Shown here one piece after another: positions 45,809-55,237 of a stretch of 64,000 bases of DNA. The notes beneath the pieces were generated by a model. It saw only the letters and a program-made list of their open reading frames with translations. It was not told where the DNA came from and did no database searches. The stretch comes from an uncultured Bacteroides sp. (GTDB lineage: Bacteria; Bacteroidota; Bacteroidia; Bacteroidales; Bacteroidaceae). The DNA lies in contig NZ_OY762899.1 in the NCBI RefSeq assembly GCF_963666545.1, positions 3,352,365-3,416,364 of the forward strand. Direction: 5' to 3'. Position 1 is the stretch's first letter. Each line of letters starts with the position of its first letter. The position numbers and the translations under genes are program-made.

Positions 45809-46620
45809 TTTCGTTGACTAAAGATAAAGCGATGTTGGGATATGAACTGTTTAGTCCGTATCCCAACATCGCTTGTTTTGTAACCACCCGTAGCGGTGGA
45901 TACAGCTCCGATGCTTACGGAACATTTAATTGCTCACCGTTCTCCGGTGATGAAGCGGAGAAGGTCCATAACAACCAACAGAAACTGTGCCGGTCTCTCC
46001 CTCAACCTCCTCATGAACTAATTATTCCTTTTCAAACTCATGGCGTTGAAGTACGTATCATAGATAAAGATTTTATTGAAGCAACAGAGCAACGCCGTGG
46101 CGAATTGCTGCATGGAGTAGATGCCGTTGTAACGGTGGAAAGAGGTTATTGCATTTGCGTGTCTACTGCTGATTGCATTCCCATACTTCTTTATGATCGG
46201 AAGAATGAGGTGGTTGCTGTCATTCATGCCGGTTGGCGAGGCACGGTGGGAGCCATTGTTACACGAACATTGGGTGTGATGAAAGAGAATTTTGGTTCCA
46301 ATGGACAAGATATTCTTGCTTGCGTGGGGCCCGGCATCTCGCTACAATCATTCGAAGTAGGCGAGGAGGTTTATGATGCTTTCTGCAATAAAGGTTATGA
46401 CATGCCGCAAATCTCGCAGTGGAATAATGAAACGGGAAAGCATCATCTCGACTTGTGGGAAGCAAATCGTATACAATTGCTTGAGTTTGGGATACCTGCC
46501 GAGCAGATACAAGTGGCGGGCATTTGCACGTATATCCATCACAATGAGTTCTTTTCGGCTCGCAGACTAGGCATTAAATCAGGCCGTATTTTATCCGGAA
46601 TCATGTTGAACGACAAATAG
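45805..46620 (+). CDS. pgeF: Peptidoglycan editing factor PgeF (YfiH/laccase domain)
   Basis: A 271-residue cytoplasmic protein. In E. coli PgeF removes L-Ser wrongly placed at the second position of the peptidoglycan stem peptide; others in the family act as purine nucleosidases. The phrases [50 protein letters not shown] and [14 protein letters not shown] hold the Cys and His that bind metal. It overlaps obg by four bases. Confidence 0.94.
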   Translation: MISLTKDKAMLGYELFSPYPNIACFVTTRSGGYSSDAYGTFNCSPFSGDEAEKVHNNQQKLCRSLPQPPHELIIPFQTHGVEVRIIDKDFIEATEQRRGELLHGVDAVVTVERGYCICVSTADCIPILLYDRKNEVVAVIHAGWRGTVGAIVTRTLGVMKENFGSNGQDILACVGPGISLQSFEVGEEVYDAFCNKGYDMPQISQWNNETGKHHLDLWEANRIQLLEFGIPAEQIQVAGICTYIHHNEFFSARRLGIKSGRILSGIMLNDK

Positions 46621-46628
46621 AAGAAGTT

Positions 46629-47294
46629 ATGTATCAGATTACTGTATCACCAGAAATAAAACTTGCTTGTCCTCATTTTGAGGGAGTAGCAATCTACGCC
46701 AAAGTTAAAAATTGCTCTTATTGTGCTGAATTGTGGAATGAAATTAATATTTTTACCGAGCAACTAACTTCGGGCACCCGATTAGAAGATATTAAATCTC
46801 AGCCTGCCATTGCTGCTACGCGCGAAGCGTACAAACGATGCGGAAAGGATCCGGGGCGTTATCGCCCTTCTGCCGAGGCGTTGCGAAGGCGATTGATGCG
46901 AGGTATTCCTCTTTATCAAATTGATACATTGGTAGATCTAATTAATCTGGTTTCTTTGCGAACGGGATACTCTATCGGAGGTTTTGATGCTGACAAAATA
47001 GATGGCATGCAATTGGAACTGGGTATCGGAAAGGCTGAGGAACCTTTTGAGGGAATTGGGCGTGGGGTGCTTAACATTGAAGGTTTACCTGTTTATCGGG
47101 ATTCTCTTGGAGGTATTGGCACACCTACTAGTGACAATGAACGGACGAAGATGGATTTGGATACAGTGCATATTCTGGCAATTGTAAATGGATATAGCGG
47201 TTCCGAAGGTTTGAAAGAGGCGGCTGAGATGATACAAACTTTATTAATAAATTACGCAGAGTCCGACGGTGGGGAGGTCCTGTATTTTAAATAA
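46629..47294 (+). CDS. Free-standing B3/B4 domain protein
   Basis: A 221-residue protein. The B3/B4 domain is known from the beta subunit of phenylalanyl-tRNA synthetase, where it edits mischarged Tyr-tRNA. The phrases AATREAYKRCGKDPGRYRPS, ALRRRLMRGIPLYQIDTLVD and NLVSLRTGYSIGGFD are typical of free-standing copies. Whether this one edits tRNA is not known. It begins 9 bases after pgeF. Confidence 0.88.
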   Translation: MYQITVSPEIKLACPHFEGVAIYAKVKNCSYCAELWNEINIFTEQLTSGTRLEDIKSQPAIAATREAYKRCGKDPGRYRPSAEALRRRLMRGIPLYQIDTLVDLINLVSLRTGYSIGGFDADKIDGMQLELGIGKAEEPFEGIGRGVLNIEGLPVYRDSLGGIGTPTSDNERTKMDLDTVHILAIVNGYSGSEGLKEAAEMIQTLLINYAESDGGEVLYFK

Positions 47295-47303
47295 TCACAC
47301 CAT

Positions 47304-47912
47304 ATGAAGCAACTTTTATTTTATGTATGCATGTTTTGCTTTTCTCTGCAGGTTAGTGCACAGAAAGCATGTCCTTATTTCTCTCCAATGGAAATTAACC
47401 ACATACGTGTGGCAACTCCGGGTTTGTTCGAACATAACAAGATATTGCTTCTCTATTTAGACTCTATTCCAAAGCAGGCTTTTGCTTTTCCACTGCCTGG
47501 TGCTAAGATCATTTCTGCTTACGGTTCGCGTGGCGGACATAGTGGGGTGGACATTAAAACATGTGCAAAGGATACTATTTATTGCGCTTTCGATGGTGTG
47601 GTGCGCATGGCTAAACCTTATAGCGCTTATGGGAATGTAATTGTCGTGCGTCATTCGGGCGGATTGGAAACGATTTATAGCCATAACTCTAAAAACTTCG
47701 TGAAGAGCGGTGATATAGTGAAAGCGGGAGAGCCTATTGCTTTGACCGGTCGCACGGGAAGAGCCACAACGGAGCATTTGCATTTTGAGACCCGCTTTAA
47801 TGGGCAACACTTCAATCCCAATCTTATTTTTAATTTAAAGGAGGGCACACTTCGCAAAGGATGCGTTCAATGCCTTAAGAAGGGCTCTCGTATCTTGGTC
47901 AAAGCCCTTTAA
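47304..47912 (+). CDS. Exported M23 family metallopeptidase
   Basis: A 202-residue protein with a signal peptide cut near VSAQ (residue 19). The LytM/M23 zinc site is complete: GHSGVDIKT (His and Asp) and EHLHFETR (HLH). GRTGRATTEHLH and GNVIVVRHSGGLETIYSHNS frame the domain. Such enzymes cut peptidoglycan cross-bridges or regulate other lytic enzymes. It is the last gene of the obg-pgeF operon. Confidence 0.93.
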   Translation: MKQLLFYVCMFCFSLQVSAQKACPYFSPMEINHIRVATPGLFEHNKILLLYLDSIPKQAFAFPLPGAKIISAYGSRGGHSGVDIKTCAKDTIYCAFDGVVRMAKPYSAYGNVIVVRHSGGLETIYSHNSKNFVKSGDIVKAGEPIALTGRTGRATTEHLHFETRFNGQHFNPNLIFNLKEGTLRKGCVQCLKKGSRILVKAL

Positions 47913-47944
47913 ATTACTTCCTTACTTCGGGACATTCGGCCGAA

Positions 47945-48065
47945 GGTAGTTTCATCAGATTCGTGTGCTATAAAACTTTTGTTTTCATGCTTAAAAACGA
48001 ATCGTTTCCTTACTATAAACCTTTAGTTTCAATACGTTGAAACTAAAGGTTTATAGTAAGGAAAC
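47945..48065. repeat. Tandem repeat with perfect inverted end (copy 2)
   Basis: The first part follows the repeat at 2132-2263 unit by unit: ggtagtttcat, gctataaaacttttgttt, then aaaacgaatcgttt and aaacctttagtttcaa. It ends in a perfect 29-bp inverted repeat (48004-48032 with 48037-48065, loop TACG). It lies between converging genes, so it probably also stops transcription from both sides. Confidence 0.85.
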
Positions 48066-48103
48066 TTTGCCTTCAAAATAAGATCGAGAGAAAGAGCACG
48101 TTT

Positions 48104-49252
48104 CTATTTCACAAACTGAATGCAGACAGGCTTATCTAACTTTATATCTTTTTGGATATCTGTTAGTAATCCGGTTTCAAAGTTTCTTTCGAACACTTGA
48201 ATCACATTACTGTCTCGGCAAGCTACTAGTAAGTATTTTCCGTTTGGAGTAATATTGAAGTTACGTGGATGAATGCCCGTTGACTGATAACCCACCTTCA
48301 TTAATGTACCGTCCGTTTTACTGATGCGGAAGATAGCGATGCCATCGGCTTTCAGTCGGTTGCTGGCATAGAGATATTCTCCGTCGGGACTGATATGGAT
48401 ATCAGCACTGCCACGTGCTCCAACCGTATCGGCAGCTATCGACTGAATCTCTTTTAATTTTCCGTCGGCGTACTCAAAGGCTGTGACTTTACCTGATAAC
48501 TCGTTGATGAGATAAGCAAACTTTGCGTTAGGCGCAAATGTAAGGTGACGAGGTCCAGACCCAGGTTCCAACTTGAAAGAAAGAGGGGTACCCATACTTA
48601 ATAATTGCTTTTTGTTTGCTACGTTAGCATTTAAGTTTACATTAAATTTATGTATCTTGTCACTGCCTAAATCATCTGCAAAGAGATATTTTCCATCTGG
48701 TGTAAAACGTACGCAGTGTAAGTGTGGCGTTTTTTGACGTTCCGGGTCAAGTCCCGATCCATCAAATGTGATGACTGAAGATGCTTGCAGTAGCGAACCA
48801 TCTTCTTTAATCGGAAATGCTGAGATGCTTCCTCCGCTATAATTGGCCGTAACTACATATTGGCCATTAGTGGTAACATAACATGGGTCGGCCCCCATTG
48901 TTTTTTGCGTGTTCAATAAGTTCAGCGTACCTTTTTCTTCATCCAATGAAAAAGCACTGAGCGCAGCCGTCTCATCCCCTTGTTCACTTACAGCATAGAC
49001 AAACTTACCATCTTCGGATGGAATGAGATAGGATGGATTGGACACTTTCACCTCACTCAATGGAGTAGCAATCCCCGTTTGCATGCTGAAACGAAAAGTA
49101 TAAATACCTTTACTGCTGCCGGATGTGTAAGTACCTACGAGCATTGTTAGTTCGCCATTTGTAGCTTCATGTTCTTGTTGATTGCTCTTTTTGAGCTGAC
49201 AACTGGTTGCCAACATGCCGATTGTACAGATACTAATTATTTCTTTCACCAT
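48104..49252 (-). CDS. Lactonase-family beta-propeller lipoprotein (6-phosphogluconolactonase-like)
   Basis: A 382-residue protein of repeated propeller blades (phrases such as ISPDGEYLYASNRL, FTPDGKYLFADDLGSDK and ITPNGKYLLVACRDSN). The start LVGTYTSGSSKGIYTF is typical of YbhE/Pgl-type lactonases. Unlike cytoplasmic Pgl it has a signal and the lipobox LATSC (Cys18), so it sits in the envelope. Relatives hydrolyse 6-phosphogluconolactone or act on other lactones; export argues for a different substrate. Confidence 0.9.
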   Translation of the reverse strand: MVKEIISICTIGMLATSCQLKKSNQQEHEATNGELTMLVGTYTSGSSKGIYTFRFSMQTGIATPLSEVKVSNPSYLIPSEDGKFVYAVSEQGDETAALSAFSLDEEKGTLNLLNTQKTMGADPCYVTTNGQYVVTANYSGGSISAFPIKEDGSLLQASSVITFDGSGLDPERQKTPHLHCVRFTPDGKYLFADDLGSDKIHKFNVNLNANVANKKQLLSMGTPLSFKLEPGSGPRHLTFAPNAKFAYLINELSGKVTAFEYADGKLKEIQSIAADTVGARGSADIHISPDGEYLYASNRLKADGIAIFRISKTDGTLMKVGYQSTGIHPRNFNITPNGKYLLVACRDSNVIQVFERNFETGLLTDIQKDIKLDKPVCIQFVK

Positions 49253-49282
49253 TTTTCTTTCTGATTGTTATTTATATGGATA

Positions 49283-49290
49283 CAAAAATA
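49283..49290 (-). promoter_or_regulatory. -7 promoter element of the lactonase gene
   Basis: TATTTTTG on the minus strand, full match, 31 bases before the ATG. Confidence 0.5.
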
Positions 49291-49373
49291 CAATAATCTT
49301 TCAATTATTGTTTTTTAGAACAAAAAAAACGAAGAATTGACCCGCATTATGCAACAACCTGCAATAATATATA

Positions 49374-49381
49374 TATATTTG
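49374..49381 (+). promoter_or_regulatory. -7 promoter element of ssrA
   Basis: TATATTTG, full match, 34 bases upstream of the mature tmRNA 5' end; the precursor is presumably trimmed. Confidence 0.55.
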
Positions 49382-49415
49382 CAGTGCTAAAGTGGTTTAC
49401 CGCTTCCTCTAAAAT

Positions 49416-49812
49416 GGGGTTGACTGGATTTGACAGCGGGCAGAAATGGTGGGTAAGCATGCAGTGCGTCGGTAATTTGCACTTAAATATCAGTTATCAA
49501 AATTTTATCTGGCGAAAATAATTACGCTCTTGCTGCTTAATCGAACTAAAGTAGATTAGCTTAATCTTGGCACTAGGTGCCGAGACGAGACATCACTCGG
49601 AAGCTGTGGCTTCGAAGCATTCCGGTTCAGTGGTGCAGTAACATCGGAGATAGCCTGAGGCGGCCTCGCACCAATGGCGAAACAACAGAGGATAAGGTTT
49701 GGGTTGATGGCTTTGGTTCTGCCCTGACACGAAAATTTAGGCAAAGATAAGCATGTAGAAAGCTTATGATTTCCTCGTTTGGACGAGGGTTCGATTCCCT
49801 CCAGCTCCACTT
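49416..49812 (+). ncRNA. ssrA: Transfer-messenger RNA (tmRNA)
   Basis: tmRNA frees stalled ribosomes and tags the unfinished protein for breakdown. The 5' end GGGGTTGACTGGATTTGACA and the 3' end GGTTCGATTCCCTCCAGCTCC form the tRNA-like half. The tag reading frame at 49511-49540 is GGC GAA AAT AAT TAC GCT CTT GCT GCT TAA, giving (A)GENNYALAA, the known Bacteroides-type tag. CCA is not encoded fully, so the mature body ends near 49809. A promoter element lies upstream and a strong terminator downstream. Confidence 0.96.
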
Positions 49813-49825
49813 AGCAATGAAAAGT

Positions 49826-49866
49826 AATAAGTTCCGTATAAATCTATAATTTATACGGAACTTATT
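49826..49866 (+). terminator. Intrinsic terminator of ssrA
   Basis: Perfect 18-bp arms (49826-49843 and 49849-49866) around CTATA, followed by an AT-rich stretch. Confidence 0.88.
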
Positions 49867-49961
49867 TTACTAAAATAAAGACAACAACTTGACGCAACTT
49901 TTATCAATGTGATAGAGACTTTTTTTGATAAAGAACTATGAACGCTAAAATATAACCTAGA

Positions 49962-50672
49962 ATGGCCTATTTTGTAGTAGATAGCTTTGTTGAACGTATG
50001 CTACCTTATGAGCGGAGCTCTTTTCTTTTTCTAAATAATCATCATTCAGATTTTTGGGATCATTTTATGATGCTCTATTCAGGTAAGCTTCTTTGGCTTC
50101 CTCTCTGCCTTTGTGTTTTAATCCTCGCCTTTTATAAAACAAAGTGGCAGCATGCTCTTCTCTTTATTGCTTGTTTTGCTCTTGTGTTTTGTCTTTGTGA
50201 TCAAACAGCGGCAGGGGTTATAAAACCTCTTTTTTGCAGGTTACGCCCAACTCATCATCCTGATTTTATGGCTCAAGTATTGACTGTTGATAACTACAGA
50301 GGTGGGCGTTTTGGTTTTATTTCTGCTCACGCTGCAAATGGTTTTGGTGCCGTCGTTTTCTTATCACTCGTTTATCGATACTATTTGTTTACTGCAGTTA
50401 TTTCTTTATGGGCGCTGATCACTTGTTACTCTCGTATCTATCTTGGAGTGCACTTTATCACAGATATTATTGGTGGTATGATTGTCGGTGCCATCTTTGG
50501 TTTTCTGGTCTATTTGTTATTTAAGTACTTGCGTGCTAAATTCTTTGGATTGTCTTTAGCCGAAAGTCGGAAGCCCGCTTACTCAAGACTGCATGCAAAT
50601 GTGATTATGATTGTTATTGGTGTTACTGTCTTTACCGACGTGATCATTTCATTGTGTAAAATGTATATTTAG
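49962..50672 (+). CDS. PAP2-family membrane phosphatase
   Basis: A 236-residue protein of about five to six membrane segments. The three motifs of the family are present: KPLFCRLRP, GFISAHAANGFG (in place of the usual PSGH) and SRIYLGVHFITDI with the catalytic His and Asp. Enzymes of this type remove phosphate from undecaprenyl pyrophosphate, phosphatidic acid or lipid A. A later start at Met14 cannot be excluded. It converges with the methyltransferase gene eight bases on. Confidence 0.9.
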   Translation: MAYFVVDSFVERMLPYERSSFLFLNNHHSDFWDHFMMLYSGKLLWLPLCLCVLILAFYKTKWQHALLFIACFALVFCLCDQTAAGVIKPLFCRLRPTHHPDFMAQVLTVDNYRGGRFGFISAHAANGFGAVVFLSLVYRYYLFTAVISLWALITCYSRIYLGVHFITDIIGGMIVGAIFGFLVYLLFKYLRAKFFGLSLAESRKPAYSRLHANVIMIVIGVTVFTDVIISLCKMYI

Positions 50673-50679
50673 AATATGT

Positions 50680-51294
50680 TTAACGCTTCTTTGCCGTAAG
50701 CAAAAATACCGGATATTCGCGTACTTTTTCGTCCATCTTTCTTTTTACCGTAAAGCAAGGTTCATAAGAGATATCAGTGAATCCTGCTTTTTCGAGACTT
50801 GTCTTTAATTGGACAGGATCAAATCCGTTGTGCCCATCGAATCCTTTGCCGTGGAAAGAGCCATCTTCAGTGTATAGGTCGGCAATGGCCAGATACCCAT
50901 CCGGATTAAGTAACCGATAGAATCGTTCGAGAACGAGGTCTATCTTAAGTACATGATGCATAGCCATTTGTGTAAAGATGCAATCGTATGTGAAGTCGTT
51001 ATATTCTTCTTTTTCCAGGTCGAAAAGGATAGGAGAGAGTGTTGGTGAATTGCTTCGGGTGACTTTCTCTTGCATTACTTTCACCATTTCGGTTGAGCTA
51101 TCCATCAGTGTTATGTTTGCGAAAGACTCAGATAAGAGGAAACTCAGAATGCCGGTGCCTGCTCCATATTCCATCGCTGTCATACTTGCAGTGATGGGAA
51201 GAATTTGGCGCATTTTATTGGCGATAGTCTCTGAACGTTCCCAGTGAGTGGGGTCATTATCCCACTGTTGGGCTCTTGTATCGAATAGATTCAT
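50680..51294 (-). CDS. Class I SAM-dependent methyltransferase
   Basis: A 204-residue protein. The SAM-binding motif I is MEYGAGTGILSFLL, acidic motif II is in ITLMDSSTEMV, and IFTQMAMHHV and LLNPDGYLAIADLY follow. It is of the UbiE/small-molecule type, with no nucleic-acid domain. I start at ATG 51294 (MNLFDTRAQQWDNDPTHW), where relatives start; a TTG at 51351 and an ATG at 51342 lie upstream in the same frame. Substrate unknown. Confidence 0.87.
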   Translation of the reverse strand: MNLFDTRAQQWDNDPTHWERSETIANKMRQILPITASMTAMEYGAGTGILSFLLSESFANITLMDSSTEMVKVMQEKVTRSNSPTLSPILFDLEKEEYNDFTYDCIFTQMAMHHVLKIDLVLERFYRLLNPDGYLAIADLYTEDGSFHGKGFDGHNGFDPVQLKTSLEKAGFTDISYEPCFTVKRKMDEKVREYPVFLLTAKKR

Positions 51295-51468
51295 TCTTTT
51301 AATCTTTTTGTTGTTACTTGTATCTTCTTCTAAAAAGCACATAGATAACAATATGCATGTGCCAATGGTTCTTCTTTCGAGTTTTTGTTTCTCCGATTAT
51401 TTATCTGTTTTTTGCTTTAAGATGCTGACTGTGATGGTTTTTTATCTATTTTTGAACTTTCAAATAAT

Positions 51469-52560
51469 ATGGTGGAACGTAAAATAATACACATTGATAT
51501 GGATGCTTTCTTTGCTTCGGTAGAGCAGAGAGACAATCCTGAATTGCGTGGTAAACCCGTTGCTGTGGGCTATTCTGAAGAGCGAGGTGTAGTGGCTGCT
51601 GCAAGCTATGAGGCCAGACGTTACGGTGTTCGTTCAGCCATGTCTTCTCTGAAAGCGAAGAACCTTTGTCCCCATCTGATCTTTGTTCCCGGGCGGATGA
51701 GCGCTTACAAGGCTGTCTCCCGACAAATTCATGAAATCTTTCATGAGTATACCGATCTGATCGAGCCATTGTCTCTTGATGAGGCTTTTCTGGATGTTAC
51801 GGAAAACAAGAAAGGGATTAGTCTTGCTGTTGACATTGCTGTGGCAATCAAAAAGAGCATCCGGGAGGAATTGGGCTTAGTTGCATCGGCTGGTGTGTCT
51901 TACAATAAATTTTTGGCTAAAATAGCGTCCGACTATCGTAAACCGGATGGACTTTGCACCATTCATCCACAGCAAGCACTTGATTTTATCTCTCATCTGG
52001 CTATTGAATCTTTCTGGGGGGTAGGTCCGGTGACAGCGAAGAAAATGCATGCTTTGGGCATTCACAATGGCGAACTACTTCGGTTGTGTACTTTAGAGAT
52101 GCTCACTCATCAATTCGGCAAGGCAGGGTTTATGTACTATGACTTTTCGAGAGGGATTGATCTTCGTCCGGTAGAGGCTGTGCGGATAAGGAAGTCGGTT
52201 GGCTGCGAGCGTACGTTAGAGAAAGACATTAGCTTGCGTTCGTCGGTCATTATTGAACTGTATCATGTGTCAATGGAACTTGTTGAGCGCTTGAAGCAGG
52301 CTGATTTTACAGGGAATACGTTGACCTTAAAGATTAAGTTTCATGACTTTAACCAGATTACCCGGAGTTTCACTCAGGCCAATGAACTCAAAACGTTGAA
52401 TGAGATACTACCTCTGGCCAAGCAACTACTCAAGGAGGTGGAATACAGTAATCATCCGATACGACTTATCGGCCTTTCTGTTTCTAACCCGAAAGAGTTG
52501 ATTGACGAGAAAGAGGAGTGGGAGCAACTGAGCTTTGAGTTTAGTGATTGGTCGGATTAG
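51469..52560 (+). CDS. dinB: DNA polymerase IV (Y family)
   Basis: A translesion polymerase. Length 363. The palm residues are in IIHIDMDAFFASVEQ (Asp10, Asp12) and PLSLDEAFLDVT (Asp-Glu). The helix-hairpin-helix region is WGVGPVTAKKMHALGI. The little-finger domain follows from about 235. The C-terminus is short, without a clear beta-clamp motif beyond LSFEFSDW. The upstream gene is divergent; no full -7 element or LexA-like box is obvious in the 174 bases between. Confidence 0.96.
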   Translation: MVERKIIHIDMDAFFASVEQRDNPELRGKPVAVGYSEERGVVAAASYEARRYGVRSAMSSLKAKNLCPHLIFVPGRMSAYKAVSRQIHEIFHEYTDLIEPLSLDEAFLDVTENKKGISLAVDIAVAIKKSIREELGLVASAGVSYNKFLAKIASDYRKPDGLCTIHPQQALDFISHLAIESFWGVGPVTAKKMHALGIHNGELLRLCTLEMLTHQFGKAGFMYYDFSRGIDLRPVEAVRIRKSVGCERTLEKDISLRSSVIIELYHVSMELVERLKQADFTGNTLTLKIKFHDFNQITRSFTQANELKTLNEILPLAKQLLKEVEYSNHPIRLIGLSVSNPKELIDEKEEWEQLSFEFSDWSD

Positions 52561-52684
52561 TTAGCATTATACCATACGGTGAATAACAATATATGTAATG
52601 CCTCATTACATTATAAGTTATCGCAATAACATATTACCTGATTAATTGCTGCTTGCTTGCATTGTATTTACAAGTGGATTATTG

Positions 52685-52692
52685 TATTTTTG
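52685..52692 (+). promoter_or_regulatory. -7 promoter element of the M1 peptidase gene
   Basis: TATTTTTG, full match, 23 bases before the ATG at 52716. Confidence 0.5.
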
Positions 52693-52715
52693 TGCAGATA
52701 ATAAAAAAGCTCAAT

Positions 52716-55235
52716 ATGAATGCAAGAAGGTTCCTCTTTATCATATCCCTACTTTTTTCCATGGCGACATATAGTAATAAGATAACTGAAGGGGCAGGTG
52801 TGCCGTGGGAGTTGGCTACACTTCGTAAACAAACGATTCACAATCTGGAGTATAAGCTGAGTTTTACTATTCCTAAAGTGAAGACGGAAACTGTCGCCGG
52901 CAAGGTTTTGATGCGTTTTACTTTATCGGAGAAAACGCCCCTCATTGTAGACTTTCGTGAAGAAGCAGACAAGGTTCGCTCTTTGTTGCTTAATGGGAAA
53001 CCGGTTCCTTATCGGGTGAGTGATGAACATATCATCATTGATCAGAAAAATATATCAAAAGGAACGAATGAACTGAACATCACATTCATTGCCGGAAACC
53101 AGTCGCTGAACAGGAACGACGAATTTCTATACACCTTGCTTGTACCCGATCGGGCACGTACGCTTTTCCCTTGTTTTGATCAGCCCAATCTGAAAGCTCG
53201 TTTCACTCTCGAACTTCAATTACCTGCTTCGTGGAGTGCTGTGTCCAACTCGGGCGTAACAAAAGAAACGAAAGCAGGAGAGAGAAAAACCCTCCTGTTT
53301 GCAACAACCGAACCGTTGAGCACCTATTTGTTTGCTTTTGCTGCCGGCGAGTTTAAGCAGGCGAAAGCCACAAGGAAAGGTAGAACCATTGCGGCCTATT
53401 ACCGTGAAACGGACGAGAAGAAAGTTGCGCAACTCGATACGGTTTTCTCACAGATCTTTGATGCACTGGAGTGGCAAGAAGCCTTTACCGGCATTGCTTA
53501 CCCGTTCTCTAAATATGATTTTGTGGTTCTGCCCGGCTTTCAGTTTGGTGGAATGGAGCACACTGGCGCTACGTTTTATAACGATAGGCGCATCTTCTTG
53601 AATGAGCATGCCACTCCTGATGAAGAATTGGAACGCACGCAATTGATTACCCATGAAACCTCACACATGTGGTTTGGAGATTTGGTTACGATGAATTGGT
53701 TTGATGATGTCTGGACGAAGGAAGTCTTTGCTAATTATTTTGCATCGGCTATGTCAGAACCTGTTTTCCCGAAAGTGAATCATCGGCTCAATGATTTGAA
53801 AACATTTACGGCTGCTTCTTTATCCGAAGATAGAACGTTGGGTACTACTTGCATTCAGCAACCTCTCGATAACTTGAGCAACGCTGGCTTGATCTATGGC
53901 AATATTATTTATTATAAGGCTCCGGTGATGATGCAAAAGTTAGTGGAGATAATGGGTTGGGAGGCCTTTCGTAGTGGGATACGCCAATACCTCACAACTT
54001 ATGCCTATGGCAATGCCACTTGGGATGATCTGATTAATATTCTGGATAGTAAGACGGATGCCGACTTAGCCTCGTTTAGCAAAGTATGGGTAAAACAAAA
54101 GGGAATGCCGGATATTTCTCTTACTACTTCTGAGAAAGGTTTTACAGTCAGACAAACCGATCCATGGAAACGAGGTTTGGTTTGGCCACAACGTTTTGCG
54201 GTGAAAGTAATAGGAGAGAAGGACACTCTTATGCATGTGGATCTAACGACAAACGAATGTGAAATACCTCTTGGCTTTGTAGTCGAGAAACTGTTGCCTA
54301 ATTATGACGGACGAGGCTATGGCCGTTTTCTTTTAGATAAACCGACAGCCGATTATCTCTTGAATCATTGGGCCGAAGAGAAAGATGACCTGGCTCGACA
54401 GTCGTACCTAATGACGCTTTACGAAAATATGCTTTGCTTTCGTATTAGTAACAGTGACTTTGTTCGCTCGTTGCTGACTGGATTGAAGCATGAAACGAAT
54501 GATTTGGTAGCCTCTTCTGTAGTGAACTACTTGTGGAATTCTGTTTTAGAGTTGCGTGGTGATGAACGTGGCGTCACTGAGGTTGCTCTGTTTGATATGA
54601 GCAACGAACACCCTTTGACTTCTTGTCGCATTCAACTCAAACGCATGCTTCGGGATGTAGCTGAATCGTCCAAAGTAGTTGGCGAGCTATATGCGATATG
54701 GGATGCTGCTTCGGATCAACTATTGAGTGAGCGGGATTATACTTCACTCGCTTACAACCTTTGTTTGAAGATGCCCGAAAAGTACGAGGCTATATCTGCC
54801 AAACAACGTGCTAGAATTAGCAATTCGGATCGTTTGAGAGAGTTTGATTTCATTATACCTTCACTAACACCCGATTCGTTAAAAAGAGATTCTATCTTTC
54901 AGTCGCTTTCCAGAGCCGAGAATCGGCGCATAGAACCATGGACGCAAACTGTTTTGGCGTTCTTGAATCATCGTAGTCACGAAGCAGGTTCGGTGAAATA
55001 TATTCGTCCGGGACTCGAACTATTGAAGGAGGTGCAACGTACAGGTGATATATTCTTCCCACGAGGTTGGGCTAATGCACTGCTAGGAAGTCACCGTAGC
55101 ACTGGAGCTTATCAGGCGGTGAAGACCTTTTTTGCAGAACATCCTGATTATCCCCAATTGCTGAAGAATAAGATCTTGCAAGCGGCCTATCCACTCTACC
55201 GGGCAAATGGAGAGTGGATAGAGCCACAGGAATGA
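52716..55235 (+). CDS. Exported M1 family aminopeptidase
   Basis: An 839-residue zinc aminopeptidase with a signal peptide (about 1-20). The exopeptidase motif is GGMEHTGATFY (family GxMEN, here His in place of Asn). The zinc motif is HETSHMWFGD at 313-322, with the third ligand Glu in WTKEVFANYFA. It removes N-terminal residues from peptides in the periplasm. I start at ATG 52716 (MNARRFLF); the TTG at 52653 would precede the -7 element. Its end is two bases from the end of the converging C1 peptidase gene. Confidence 0.94.
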   Translation: MNARRFLFIISLLFSMATYSNKITEGAGVPWELATLRKQTIHNLEYKLSFTIPKVKTETVAGKVLMRFTLSEKTPLIVDFREEADKVRSLLLNGKPVPYRVSDEHIIIDQKNISKGTNELNITFIAGNQSLNRNDEFLYTLLVPDRARTLFPCFDQPNLKARFTLELQLPASWSAVSNSGVTKETKAGERKTLLFATTEPLSTYLFAFAAGEFKQAKATRKGRTIAAYYRETDEKKVAQLDTVFSQIFDALEWQEAFTGIAYPFSKYDFVVLPGFQFGGMEHTGATFYNDRRIFLNEHATPDEELERTQLITHETSHMWFGDLVTMNWFDDVWTKEVFANYFASAMSEPVFPKVNHRLNDLKTFTAASLSEDRTLGTTCIQQPLDNLSNAGLIYGNIIYYKAPVMMQKLVEIMGWEAFRSGIRQYLTTYAYGNATWDDLINILDSKTDADLASFSKVWVKQKGMPDISLTTSEKGFTVRQTDPWKRGLVWPQRFAVKVIGEKDTLMHVDLTTNECEIPLGFVVEKLLPNYDGRGYGRFLLDKPTADYLLNHWAEEKDDLARQSYLMTLYENMLCFRISNSDFVRSLLTGLKHETNDLVASSVVNYLWNSVLELRGDERGVTEVALFDMSNEHPLTSCRIQLKRMLRDVAESSKVVGELYAIWDAASDQLLSERDYTSLAYNLCLKMPEKYEAISAKQRARISNSDRLREFDFIIPSLTPDSLKRDSIFQSLSRAENRRIEPWTQTVLAFLNHRSHEAGSVKYIRPGLELLKEVQRTGDIFFPRGWANALLGSHRSTGAYQAVKTFFAEHPDYPQLLKNKILQAAYPLYRANGEWIEPQE

Positions 55236-55237
55236 GA

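Noticed and set aside
49556-49810. An 84-codon minus-strand ORF (LEGIEPSSKRGNHKLST...)
   Set aside because: It is the complement of the tmRNA gene; this is a well-known false protein call.
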